A DNA stretch of 19,290 nt from Competibacteraceae bacterium UBA2792 (GTDB lineage Bacteria > Pseudomonadota > Gammaproteobacteria > Competibacterales > Competibacteraceae): positions 5,331 to 24,620 of the forward strand of contig DEHU01000249.1 in the NCBI GenBank assembly GCA_002352125.1, in the 5' to 3' direction. How positions within the stretch are numbered: the first letter of the stretch is position 1; every line of letters begins with the position of its first letter. Both the position numbers and the translations under genes were made by a program. The notes under the pieces were generated by a model. The model was not told the origin of the DNA. It ran no database searches and worked only from the letters and a program-made list of their open reading frames with translations. Below, in pieces: positions 7,493-16,266 of this stretch.

Positions 7493-8344
7493 GTGCAATT
7501 CATCGCGTTGAAAAGGGGGATCGGCACCATCGTCCTGGGCTTGGCGTTTGTAGCGGGCGTGGCAAGTCCGTGGGCGTCCACCTACGCCGAAACCGTCACC
7601 GCCGGCGGCACGGGTTCTGCGGCGCCGCTGATCGAGCAATTCGCCCGATCCTACCAGAACCGCCGGCCAGAGGTCGCGATACAGGTGATCAGCCCACCGA
7701 TGGGCAGCAACGCTTCGATTCGCGCGGCTCTCGCCGGCGCAATCGATCTTGCCTTTCCGGGCAAGCCGTTGACGGCGGAAGAAAAAACGAAAGGCGGCCA
7801 GGATTGGGAGCTGGGCCGAACGCCCTTTCTCGTAGTCACCTCGAAGACTCCGCCGCCTTCCGGTTTCACCGTCGAGCAACTGGCGGCGATTTACAGCGGC
7901 AAGGTCACCGTTTGGGCTGACGGTTCGCCCATCCGGCTGGTGCTGCGCAGCCCGATGGAATCGGACACTCTCATCCTGCGCAAGCTGTCGCCGGAGATGG
8001 ATCGAGCGATCGACGCGGCGCTAGCCCGGTCTGGCATGCTGGTCGCCGCCAACGACCTGGAAAACGTGGATTTGCTGGAAAAGACGACAGGATCCCTTGG
8101 CACGACCAATTTGGCTCTGTTGCAAAGCCAGCATCGCGGACTTCACGCTTTAGCTATCGACGGTGCTGCGCCGACTGCGGCCGCTTTGGCGCAGGGAACC
8201 TATTCCTACTCTAAACCGCTCTACGTGGTGCGCGGCCCCACGCTGTCGCCGACGGCCCAGGATTTTCTGGAGTTTGTGCTTTCGGCGTCCAGCCAGGAAG
8301 TGTTCGAGCGCGCCGGTTACGTGACGACTTCGCGTCGACCGTGA
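7493..8344 (+). CDS. PstS-like periplasmic substrate-binding protein
   Basis: A 283-residue exported protein. The signal peptide covers about residues 1-32 (MQFIALKRG then a hydrophobic core, cleavage after TYA). The mature start VTAGGTGSAAPLIEQFARSY and the later PPMGSNASIRAALAGAIDLA resemble the two ligand-contacting loops of phosphate/phosphonate-type PBP_like proteins, and the C-terminal DFLEFVLSASSQEVFERAGY is typical of PstS relatives. The ligand is likely an oxyanion, but this is inferred. The GTG start is preceded by GAGAGG around 7480-7485; no ATG fits the signal peptide. There is no permease or ATPase gene nearby. Instead its stop codon overlaps the start of a hybrid histidine kinase (GTGA), pointing to a role as the kinase's periplasmic sensor subunit rather than in transport. 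Confidence 0.85.
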   Translation: MQFIALKRGIGTIVLGLAFVAGVASPWASTYAETVTAGGTGSAAPLIEQFARSYQNRRPEVAIQVISPPMGSNASIRAALAGAIDLAFPGKPLTAEEKTKGGQDWELGRTPFLVVTSKTPPPSGFTVEQLAAIYSGKVTVWADGSPIRLVLRSPMESDTLILRKLSPEMDRAIDAALARSGMLVAANDLENVDLLEKTTGSLGTTNLALLQSQHRGLHALAIDGAAPTAAALAQGTYSYSKPLYVVRGPTLSPTAQDFLEFVLSASSQEVFERAGYVTTSRRP

Positions 8345-10419
8345 ATGGCCACGCGCAATTCGAACGCTTGCTGGCATGGCTGGCGGGCTGCCTGGCGACC
8401 ATCGTAACGCTGATGCCGCCCGCTATTTTTTTTCTGTTATCTTGCCAAAATCGCAGCGGCGCGCTGGAAAGCGAAACGCGCATCGCCGCGATAGCCGTTA
8501 CCGAATACATCAACCATAACGCTGGCTTGTGGCGTTTCGAACCCGAGCGTCTGGAAATGGTGTTGCGCAAGTACGTCGATCCGCAACACGGTTCTACGGT
8601 GACCGACCGGGCCGGAATCCGTATCGCTTACTTGATACCGCCGGCTCTGGTCGCGCCGACGATAAGCCACGTCCACCCGATTTACGATTTCGGCGTCGAG
8701 ACGGGTGCGGTGGAGGTGATCGCCTCGCTGAAGGATCTGGTGGCGGAAACTACCCTGATCGCTGTGGTTGGGTTGGTAGCGGGCATTGTCGTTTTTTTTC
8801 CGCTGCGGACGCTGCCGATTCGTGCGCTACAGCGAGCGAATCGGGCACTGATGGACAGCCAAAACGCCTATCGGCAGCTCGTCGAACTGTCACCCGATGC
8901 GATTTACATCAACCAGGACGAAAAAATCGCCTACATCAACGCCGCCGGCGTCCGGCTGTTTGGGGCTGGCTCGCCGGAGGCGCTGATCGGCATGCCGTTT
9001 TGGGACCGGCTGCATCCTGACTCGCACTCTATCGTGCGGGAGCGATTGCGACATATCCATACGACGAAAACTACGGTCCCTTTGGTGGAGGAACGCTATG
9101 TGCGGTTGGACGGAACCGCGCTGCCGGTGGAAGTGGCCGCCGCTCCTTTTGTCTATCAAGACAAGCCGGCCGTGCAGGTAGTGGTTCACGATCTCACCGA
9201 ACGCAAGCGGACCGAGGAAATACTGCGCCAATCCCGGGATGCCGCCGAAGCCGCCAACCAAGCCAAGTCGCGATTCTTGGCCAACATGAGCCACGAAATT
9301 CGCACGCCGATGAACGGCGTCTTGGGCATGGCCCAACTGCTGGCGGAACAAACGGAATTGACCGACCGACAGCGATATTACCTGGATGTTTTGCAAGATT
9401 CCGGTAAGACGTTGCTGCACATCATCGACGAGATTCTCGATTTTTCGAAGATCGAAGCGGGAAAATTCACGCTCTCCGAAACCGGTTTCGATCTGCGGCA
9501 GCGAATCACCGATACCCTGCGGATGCTGGTGCCGCAAGCCCAACGCAAAACCTTGGGGCTGGTCTGGCAAGTGGCTGCCGGCGTGCCGGCTCGATTGCGC
9601 GGCGATCCGGATCGCTTGCATCAGATTCTCGCCAATCTGGTCAGCAATGCCGTCAAATTCACCGAACGGGGAGGCGTCCGCGTGGATGTGGTTCGCGAAG
9701 ACGCCAAAGTGGCCGGAGATAATGGGATCGATATCTGTCGCCTACGGATTACGGTTTGCGATACCGGGATTGGCATTTCCGAGGTCGCTGGTGCGCACCT
9801 GTTCCAGCCGTTTTCCCAAGCGGACGATTCCACGACCCGCCAATACGGCGGTACCGGCTTGGGTCTGGTGATTTCGAGGGAACTGGTGAAGATGATGGGG
9901 GGCAAGATCGGTTTCGAGAGCACCTTGGGAAAGGGCACGACCTTTTGGTTTACGGCGGAACTAGCCATCGCCCCCGACGATCCCCAATCCCTACATCTTC
10001 GGTCGAGCGGAGCGCGACGGTTCTCTGGCCGCGTGTTGCTCGCCGAAGATAACCCCGTCAACCGTCTCGTGGCCGAAGAGATGTTGAGAGCTATGGGGCT
10101 GGAGGTGGAAACAGCGGCCAACGGTCTAGAAACTGTAGCAGCTTGTGGTCGGGAACGATTCGACCTCGTGTTTATGGATTGCCAGATGCCCGAGATGGAC
10201 GGTTTTGAGGCGACGGCATGCATTCGTGCCCGCGAGACAGCCGGGCCAAATGGCGCCTCCGCTCCTGACCGAATCCCTATCGTTGCGCTCACTGCCAACG
10301 CATTTTCTGGCGACCGAGAACGCTGTTTGACCGCTGGCATGGATGATTTTCTGTCCAAGCCATTCTCTCGCGAAGACCTCTATCGAACGCTCGATCGTTG
10401 GCTTGCAAGCGAAGTCTGA
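8341..10419 (+). CDS. Hybrid sensor histidine kinase/response regulator with PAS domain
   Basis: A 692-residue membrane protein. It has a first transmembrane helix (about 11-34), a short periplasmic region (about 35-135), a second helix (138-154), a PAS domain (about 176-290, ending in the PAC motif [10 protein letters not shown]), HisKA with the phospho-acceptor H318 in [18 protein letters not shown], and HATPase_c with N box ([14 protein letters not shown]), DTGIGI and GGTGLGL. A C-terminal receiver follows (about 563-690) with D613 in [11 protein letters not shown] and the conserved lysine in FLSKPF. No HPt domain is present, so phosphotransfer would need a separate HPt and output regulator, not encoded here. 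The GTG start overlaps the binding-protein stop by 4 bases, implying translational coupling; the periplasmic region could receive a signal from that protein. Confidence 0.94.
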   Translation: MNGHAQFERLLAWLAGCLATIVTLMPPAIFFLLSCQNRSGALESETRIAAIAVTEYINHNAGLWRFEPERLEMVLRKYVDPQHGSTVTDRAGIRIAYLIPPALVAPTISHVHPIYDFGVETGAVEVIASLKDLVAETTLIAVVGLVAGIVVFFPLRTLPIRALQRANRALMDSQNAYRQLVELSPDAIYINQDEKIAYINAAGVRLFGAGSPEALIGMPFWDRLHPDSHSIVRERLRHIHTTKTTVPLVEERYVRLDGTALPVEVAAAPFVYQDKPAVQVVVHDLTERKRTEEILRQSRDAAEAANQAKSRFLANMSHEIRTPMNGVLGMAQLLAEQTELTDRQRYYLDVLQDSGKTLLHIIDEILDFSKIEAGKFTLSETGFDLRQRITDTLRMLVPQAQRKTLGLVWQVAAGVPARLRGDPDRLHQILANLVSNAVKFTERGGVRVDVVREDAKVAGDNGIDICRLRITVCDTGIGISEVAGAHLFQPFSQADDSTTRQYGGTGLGLVISRELVKMMGGKIGFESTLGKGTTFWFTAELAIAPDDPQSLHLRSSGARRFSGRVLLAEDNPVNRLVAEEMLRAMGLEVETAANGLETVAACGRERFDLVFMDCQMPEMDGFEATACIRARETAGPNGASAPDRIPIVALTANAFSGDRERCLTAGMDDFLSKPFSREDLYRTLDRWLASEV

Positions 10420-10618
10420 GCTGGAGCCGGAGAATTCGCAGCGGCCCATCCGCGGCTCCTGTCCAGACATGCGCCCGGATTCGTTTGGTCAGTGGCGTTT
10501 GGGTCGAGCGATGCCAAGGTTGAGACGGAGCATGCCGTTCGAGTGCATTCGAGGTATTCTCCTTAAATTTTCTGGATGTGGTTTAGGATAACGATTCAAC
10601 CACAGCGAGGACTGGGCA

Positions 10619-13132
10619 GTGACCTCACAAATTGATGCAGTCTCTTTTTCGGCACTCGTCGCCCGGAAACTGATTCCGGTGATCGCTGCGCTAATGCTTC
10701 TGGGGAACGATGCCGTCGCCGATGAATCGCTTTTTTCGAATGAGGCGTCTTCAGCGAATTCTTCGGCGGGAATTCGTCCGGTAGAGCCCCGGCGTTACCA
10801 GCCAGCCGCAGAACCCGCGCGAATCGTCGAAGAGATTCCCAATACCCTGTTTCGGGCGCAAGCCTTCCGCGCAGACGAGGCGGATGTCCCGGTACTGCGC
10901 TTGGATTTACCCGCTCCGTCGGCGGCCGCCGCGCAGATAGCGTCCGAGCCGCCGATCCGTCCCCGGCAAATCGGCTTTAATCGCCGCATTGCCGACTTTT
11001 TGGAGCAGTCGCTGGCAACGTCTCGATCTTGGCGATGGCAAACGCTCGCGAGCGGTGAACGAATAACCCGCCTCCAGATCGCCTCGCCCGGCGCAGCGGC
11101 CTTGCGCGTGGGTATTCGAGTGCGGGAATTACCGCTACAGGGAGAATTGCGATTTTTTTCCGGCCAAGCCGACCGGGGCCGCGCTTACCGGATACGCACT
11201 AAAGATGTGTTGCAACTCGTCGAGCAGAATCGAAGCGCTGGAGAACGGGCGGGCAGCAATCCGGATGTTTATTGGTCGCCGGTGCTCGAAGGCGAAAAAG
11301 CGATTGTAGAAATTCGCCTGAAATCGCAAGCCGATTTGGATAAAGTCGATTTGGAGATCGACGCCGTATCGCACTTGCTCATCGACCCAAAGCAATCAAG
11401 CATAATTTTTCCGAACGCGGCGGCAAACTGTAATTTGGACGTGAATTGCTATTCGACCGTTAACCAAAACGGCGATGATATTTCTAACGCTGTTGCCAGG
11501 ATGATTTTTACCTCATCGGAAAAAACATTTATTTGTACGGGTACTTTGCTGGCGGATAGAATGGATTCCAAAACTCCATTTTTTCTGACAGCGCATCACT
11601 GTATCTCTACCGCAGCCGAAGCTTCTTCTCTGGAGACCACCTGGTTTTACGAATCGTCGGCGTGCAACAGCGATACACAATCTGCCGATACTCGATCTCG
11701 CTCGGGCGGCGCTACGCTGCTGGAAGCATACGTCAACAACGATATGACTCTCTTGCGCCTGAACGAGCAACCACCGGCTGGAGTCGTGTATGCCGGGTGG
11801 TTTTCCGATTCGCTCAGCGAGCAATATACCGCGATTCATCATCCTGCTGGCGACTGGAAGAAGATCAGCTTTGGAACTCATGAAGGTTTATACAGTTGTG
11901 GTATAGACTCTTCCGATCAATTTACTTGTCTCCTAAATCCAGCGGGAAATTTCTTTGGGATTTTTATCGATAAAGGATGGTTAGAGGGGGGCAGTAGCGG
12001 CTCGGGAGTTTTTAAGGACAACGCCTATTTAGTTGGTACGCTGACCGGGGGTAACGGAGTTTGTAACAATGACTTTGATTATTATGGGCGTTTTCAGGTT
12101 GGCTACGATAACGGGATTAATAAGTGGCTCGAAAATAAAAAGATAGGTAATTTAGAAAATCCGTCGCCGTCTTCGTATCAGAGCGGGATTACGTTGATTT
12201 CTGGATGGGCCTGCGTCCCCGGCGCGAATCAAGGAACGCCGGAAATTGGGCAGGTGACCATCGAAATCGATGGCAGCACCGTCTTGCAGGCCGGCTATGG
12301 CACCAAGCGCGGAGATACCCGCAGCGTTTGTGGCGACGACGACAATGGCTTCGGTCTGTTGATCAATACGAATGGCTTGGGCGATGGCGCACATTCGTTG
12401 CGGGCCTTGGCCGATGGTCAAGAAATAGGCCGCGCCAGTTTTACGGTTACGACCTTGGGTGTTGATTATCTGAAAGGCGTCGAGGCCGCTTACGTGGTGC
12501 CCGATTTCCCCTACAGTGGTCAGAACGTTGTATTGCGATGGCAGGAGCATTTGCAGAACTTCGCGATTGCCGCACGTAACGTGTCTAACAATCAGCGTGT
12601 AGCGGAGCAAGCGAAAGCGGGAACGGAAATCATGCCGGAGTTGAGGCGCTTGGCCGTCGATTCGGCCGTCGCTCGAACGGTTCCGCAAGCGAGCGCCACC
12701 TCGTCCGGTTATCTGGAAAATCCGCAACCCGCTTCTTATCTGAGCGGCATCGCCCTTTTTTCCGGATGGGCTTGCCGATCCGACGCGGAAATCGGGCGGG
12801 TCGATGTCGAGATCGATGGTACGCTGTATCGGGCAAGCTATGGTACGAAGCGTGGTGACACGCGCGAGATTTGCGGCGACAGCGATAACGGTTGGGGCTT
12901 GCTGTTTAACGTCGGCCTGTTGAGCGACGGTTCGCATATAGCGCGAGCACTGGTGGACGGCTCCGAACTCGGTCGGGCCAATTTCTCGGTAACGACGCTG
13001 GGCACGGATTATTTGCGAGGGGCCGGCGGCACTTATCGGTTGATGGATTTTCCCAAGACCGGCGATAGCGTGGTCGTGACTTGGCAGGAAAGCGTGCAGA
13101 ATTTTGTCATCAAGGAGGCGAACGTGCGATGA
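10619..13132 (+). CDS. Secreted trypsin-like serine protease with two C-terminal repeats
   Basis: An 837-residue exported protein. A signal peptide (about 1-34, cleavage after DAVA) is followed by a Pro/Ala-rich and mixed propeptide-like region (35-270), then a chymotrypsin-fold domain (about 270-505) with H327 (FFLTAHHC), D375 (NNDMTLLRL) and S460 (GGSSGSG). The arrangement resembles lysyl endopeptidase (Achromobacter protease I) more than trypsin. Several cysteines (271, 277, 306, 328, 349, 427, 437, 482) could form disulfides. Two C-terminal repeats of about 130 residues (512-650 and 699-830) share LENP.P.SY.SGI.L.SGWAC, YGTKRGDTR..CGD.DNG.GLL and F.VTTLG.DYL; they look like beta-rich binding or surface domains of unknown family. 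The GTG start has GCGAGGA at 10605-10611. Cleavage specificity is not assignable. Confidence 0.88.
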   Translation: MTSQIDAVSFSALVARKLIPVIAALMLLGNDAVADESLFSNEASSANSSAGIRPVEPRRYQPAAEPARIVEEIPNTLFRAQAFRADEADVPVLRLDLPAPSAAAAQIASEPPIRPRQIGFNRRIADFLEQSLATSRSWRWQTLASGERITRLQIASPGAAALRVGIRVRELPLQGELRFFSGQADRGRAYRIRTKDVLQLVEQNRSAGERAGSNPDVYWSPVLEGEKAIVEIRLKSQADLDKVDLEIDAVSHLLIDPKQSSIIFPNAAANCNLDVNCYSTVNQNGDDISNAVARMIFTSSEKTFICTGTLLADRMDSKTPFFLTAHHCISTAAEASSLETTWFYESSACNSDTQSADTRSRSGGATLLEAYVNNDMTLLRLNEQPPAGVVYAGWFSDSLSEQYTAIHHPAGDWKKISFGTHEGLYSCGIDSSDQFTCLLNPAGNFFGIFIDKGWLEGGSSGSGVFKDNAYLVGTLTGGNGVCNNDFDYYGRFQVGYDNGINKWLENKKIGNLENPSPSSYQSGITLISGWACVPGANQGTPEIGQVTIEIDGSTVLQAGYGTKRGDTRSVCGDDDNGFGLLINTNGLGDGAHSLRALADGQEIGRASFTVTTLGVDYLKGVEAAYVVPDFPYSGQNVVLRWQEHLQNFAIAARNVSNNQRVAEQAKAGTEIMPELRRLAVDSAVARTVPQASATSSGYLENPQPASYLSGIALFSGWACRSDAEIGRVDVEIDGTLYRASYGTKRGDTREICGDSDNGWGLLFNVGLLSDGSHIARALVDGSELGRANFSVTTLGTDYLRGAGGTYRLMDFPKTGDSVVVTWQESVQNFVIKEANVR

Positions 13133-13272
13133 CGGTTTCGCGATCCGCGACATCGACATCCGTTGACCGCATTCGGTGCCGCTGGTGGATGTCGCAACGG
13201 TTTGCCGACCCTGCAGAGGGCAATCGACGGTGTCGTGTTGGCTTAGCCATGAAGACGCTAAAGCGTTTGTAA
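13129..13272 (+). CDS. Possible 47-residue ORF coupled to the protease gene
   Basis: A short open frame starts with an ATG overlapping the protease stop as ATGA. A very good Shine-Dalgarno sequence, AAGGAGG at 13112-13118, stands 10 nt before it inside the protease's last codons. The peptide is basic and rich in Arg, with a double Trp (CRWWMS) and no signal sequence or known domain. The translation signals are better than expected by chance, but the AAGGAGG also encodes part of the protease C-terminus, and no homologue is recalled. It may not be a gene. Confidence 0.27.
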   Translation: MTVSRSATSTSVDRIRCRWWMSQRFADPAEGNRRCRVGLAMKTLKRL

Positions 13273-13515
13273 ATGCGAAATGGTATCGATGTTGGCACTT
13301 TTATTGCCATTTCAATAAAAAATTGGCGTTCCTATCGGGAAAATCCGGCTGGGAAAAGCGCGGATAAAGGAAGGATGACGATGGGGCGTCGCCGGTGATA
13401 GCTCGGACGATCCAGACTCGAACGTGGTGGCAGGACCAACCGCGCCGAAGGGCTGTCTCGATTGCTTCGAGGATCGTAGAATCGCGCGAAGGCGCGCGGC
13501 GGCCAGGAGAAAAGC
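13133..13515. other. Intergenic region between protease and ATPase-FHA genes
   Basis: Besides the possible 47-codon ORF at its left end, this 383-base gap holds a small hairpin ACGCT-AA-AGCGT followed by TTGT (about 13257-13270), a sigma-54-like promoter (13292-13307) and roughly 200 bases of probable 5' leader before the next start. The hairpin is too weak to call a terminator. Confidence 0.5.
13292..13307 (+). promoter_or_regulatory. Candidate sigma-54 (-24/-12) promoter
   Basis: TTGGCACTTTTATTGC carries the invariant GG and GC dinucleotides separated by exactly 10 bases and fits the TTGGCAC-N5-TTGC consensus with a full -24 element. Transcription would start near 13319, leaving a leader of about 200 nt before the ATPase-FHA gene at 13516. 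No enhancer-binding regulator is encoded in the window. Confidence 0.55.
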
Positions 13516-16266
13516 ATGTATACCGCCTACTTCGGTTTTAACACCAAACCCTTCAAGCCGAAGGATCCGAAAAATTTTTATCGCAACATCAACTTCGATG
13601 CTGCCTGTGCGGATATTCTGGACGGGGTTCGAGAACGACGCGGATTCATCTTGCTGACCGGCGAAGCCGGGGTCGGCAAAACGTTCGTTTTGCGCCGTTG
13701 CATAGCGGATGGGGACGATGTCCGCTTCGTTTTTCTGGTCAATGCCAGCCTCGATTTTCCCGACATCCTCAATTACTTGTGCACGACTCTGGAATTGCCG
13801 GTCGCCGGGTTGGACGCCGAGCAACAGAAGCAGTTTTTGCTGGATTCCCTGGTTGCGCAAGCGCGCCGGAATCGAGTCGTCGCCTTGCTCGTCGACGATG
13901 CGCAACATCTGGCCGACGATGTATTGCTCCGCTTGCGGGCGTTCGTGGAAACGCCGCCGATTCCCGGCCAGCGCTTGCAGGTGGTGCTGGCTGGCTTGCC
14001 GGAAATTGCCGACAAACTGGATCGGCCCGAATTGCGCGATTTGCGCGACAGCGTTCGGGTTCGTTGCCATCTCGACCGGCTGAGTACGCTGGAAACCGGG
14101 TTGTTTATCGCCCACCAGCTCAAGGCCGCTGGCTACGAGGGCGGGGATCTGCTATCGCCCGCTGCCGTTGAGCGTATCGGTGCCTATTGCAAAGGCGTGC
14201 CTCGCGCCATCGCTATATTGTGCGATACGGTCTTGCTGTTCGCTAGCTTGCAGTCGGAGCGGGACATCACGCCCGAATTGGTAGACGAAGCTGCCCAGAG
14301 CTGTTTTCTCGGCGAACAGTCCAAGTTGGTCGTCGACGACCGAAGCGACCAGCGCGGTATCGCGCCTGCCGAAGCACCGCTAACGATCGTTTCCGGGCGC
14401 AACGATTTCGATCTGGATTTGCCGGAATTCGATTTTTCGTTCGATTTCGGCGAGAAAGAAACGAAAAATGAATCGGCGGCATTGCCGGCCGCAGAGTTTT
14501 TGCCGGAATCTGCGCCGATGCCGCCGGCTCCGTTCGTCGAGCCGCCCGCTCCGCCGTATTCCGCCGAAACGGAGCAAGCCGGCGGGCTGGATGACACGGT
14601 TTCCTTGATGGCGCTGTCGGAACCGACTCTGGTCTCCGCGCACGCCGCATCGTCGCCGCCAGGAGGATTTGCCCAATTGCTCGATGAAGTCGCCGCTAAG
14701 CTGGATCGCGGCGACGCGCGAGACCGGGAAGCCTTACGTTATTTTCGGAATCGGTATCAGCGGCTGTTGCAAGGCGACGAACCGACGCGGCTGTACGAGT
14801 TCGAGCGCCGGATCGATCGGCTGACGGAGACCCAACAGCCGGTGTTCGTAGGGTTGGCGACCACCGTCAACCCATCGCGGGGTCAGGATGGTGTGCTCTG
14901 CGCTCTGTTGATTAATCCCACCTGGTGGCTGTATCGGGAAATTCGGCTGCGGTTGCGCAGCACGGACTTGGTATTCGCCAACGATGGGCAAATTCCGCCG
15001 ATGCGGCTGCTGGACGGCCGGGATGCGCAGCCTGCGTACTTGAGCTACCGGTGTCCCCGGGCCGATTTGACCCAAACCACGCTGTGGCTCGAACTCGATC
15101 TTTGCGATCATCGCGGAGAATGGCACGCCTACGATAGCCGGTTCGAGATTAGGCTGGATTTTTCTAGCCGGGCCAGCGGCAACCCGGGCGAGGGAACGGC
15201 GGTGGGTATCGGGCAGCACGACCGCTTTTGGCCGGAGCCGCCGGCGGTGGCGTCGAACCGCGTATCCGGGGCGTGGTTACTGGCTGACGGAGGCGATGCC
15301 GGCGATTTAGTCTGCACTTGGCCGCTGGAACTGGAGGCCGACTCGGCGCGTGCCGGCAGCCTACGTACCGCCACCGAACATGCGCTCGGTCGCGGTACCT
15401 TGCTGACGCGGGCCTTGTTGCTGGCTGCCGATCCGACCCAGGCGCCGGCCCGCATCGAACTGGTGTCGCGCCCGTTCATGATCTTCGGCCGTCACAGTTC
15501 TACCGCTGGCACGGGATTCGGCGATTTCACCCTGGGTTTCGTGCCGAAATATACCCGCATTTCCCGCCTGCATTGCGTGGTTTGCGCGTTGGGCGACCAG
15601 TTGACGCTCATGCCGGCCAGCGACCGGGGATACACCTATACCGGCCGGAACGGTCGGCGGCTGGAGCGGGGCCGCTGGGAAATGCTGGAAACGGGGGATA
15701 TGTTGGAGGTTTGCGATTTATATCGCCTGAAGCTGGTTCTCGCTTGGGATCGCAAATGGGAACAGAGTTCGCCGGCCTGGGATCCCCAGCCACCGCGAGA
15801 GAAGTTTGGCCGTTATTTACTCGATTTGATCGACGTGCTGCGCAAGCGCGACCAGCAAGGCGGCGCGGACGAACTGCGAATCGCGCTGCGCAACCGCTAT
15901 CTCAATCTGCTGCGTGTCCAAGACCGGGTAGCCCAACTGAACGGTGTCGGTAACCCCGGTGCTCTGCTTTATGCCCGCTTCGAGCGCGAAGATGCCGCCC
16001 GCCAGCAGATCGCTCATTTTTACGTACCCAAGTGGCTGTCGCTAGGTAGTTCTCCGGAAGCCGGTTTGCGCATCGACGCCGAAGACGTAAGACCCCGGCA
16101 CGCCGAATTGCTGTTCAGGGACGGCATGTACTGGATTCAGAACTTGGCTGACCCGGGCACGGTTCGAATTGGCCACCATGGCTTGGCGACCAACGAAGTG
16201 CTGGCTTTGGAGGCGGGCGACGTTTTACGGATTGGCACGGCGCAGTTCACGTTCGAAGCATATTGA
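13516..16266 (+). CDS. ExeA/MshM-like AAA ATPase fused to two FHA domains
   Basis: A 916-residue protein. Residues 1-265 are an ExeA/MshM-type ATPase: the opening MYTAYFGFNTKPFKPKDPKN, Walker A GEAGVGKT (49-56), Walker B LLVDDAQ (124-130) and a C-terminal helical lid with GVPRAIAILCD. A low-complexity acidic and Pro-rich linker (about 285-380) follows. Residues 385-435 form a charged helical module; 440-645 look beta-rich and unassigned. FHA1 (about 645-745) has G-R at 658-659 and S683-R-L-H686. A second helical module (764-810) shares RNRY-x-x-LL with the first. FHA2 (about 835-916) has GS and VRPRHAEL in place of GR and VSRRHAEL, so its phosphothreonine pocket is probably impaired. ExeA-type ATPases normally serve secretion or pilus systems, often with a peptidoglycan-binding domain; here FHA replaces it. 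No membrane helix is evident. No clear Shine-Dalgarno beyond AGGAGA at 13505-13510. The 3' end overlaps the convergent kinase gene by 20 bases. Confidence 0.85.
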   Translation: MYTAYFGFNTKPFKPKDPKNFYRNINFDAACADILDGVRERRGFILLTGEAGVGKTFVLRRCIADGDDVRFVFLVNASLDFPDILNYLCTTLELPVAGLDAEQQKQFLLDSLVAQARRNRVVALLVDDAQHLADDVLLRLRAFVETPPIPGQRLQVVLAGLPEIADKLDRPELRDLRDSVRVRCHLDRLSTLETGLFIAHQLKAAGYEGGDLLSPAAVERIGAYCKGVPRAIAILCDTVLLFASLQSERDITPELVDEAAQSCFLGEQSKLVVDDRSDQRGIAPAEAPLTIVSGRNDFDLDLPEFDFSFDFGEKETKNESAALPAAEFLPESAPMPPAPFVEPPAPPYSAETEQAGGLDDTVSLMALSEPTLVSAHAASSPPGGFAQLLDEVAAKLDRGDARDREALRYFRNRYQRLLQGDEPTRLYEFERRIDRLTETQQPVFVGLATTVNPSRGQDGVLCALLINPTWWLYREIRLRLRSTDLVFANDGQIPPMRLLDGRDAQPAYLSYRCPRADLTQTTLWLELDLCDHRGEWHAYDSRFEIRLDFSSRASGNPGEGTAVGIGQHDRFWPEPPAVASNRVSGAWLLADGGDAGDLVCTWPLELEADSARAGSLRTATEHALGRGTLLTRALLLAADPTQAPARIELVSRPFMIFGRHSSTAGTGFGDFTLGFVPKYTRISRLHCVVCALGDQLTLMPASDRGYTYTGRNGRRLERGRWEMLETGDMLEVCDLYRLKLVLAWDRKWEQSSPAWDPQPPREKFGRYLLDLIDVLRKRDQQGGADELRIALRNRYLNLLRVQDRVAQLNGVGNPGALLYARFEREDAARQQIAHFYVPKWLSLGSSPEAGLRIDAEDVRPRHAELLFRDGMYWIQNLADPGTVRIGHHGLATNEVLALEAGDVLRIGTAQFTFEAY

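Noticed and set aside
10423..10459. Inverted repeat GGAGCCG ... CGGCTCC after the hybrid kinase, with an inner GCGG/CCGC hairpin
   Set aside because: It could fold, but there is no T tract, so I do not call it a terminator; in GC-rich DNA such repeats are common.
13254..13272. Hairpin ACGCT-AA-AGCGT with TTTGT as a terminator for the protease gene
   Set aside because: Stem of five pairs, two-base loop and a broken T tract are too weak for a confident terminator.
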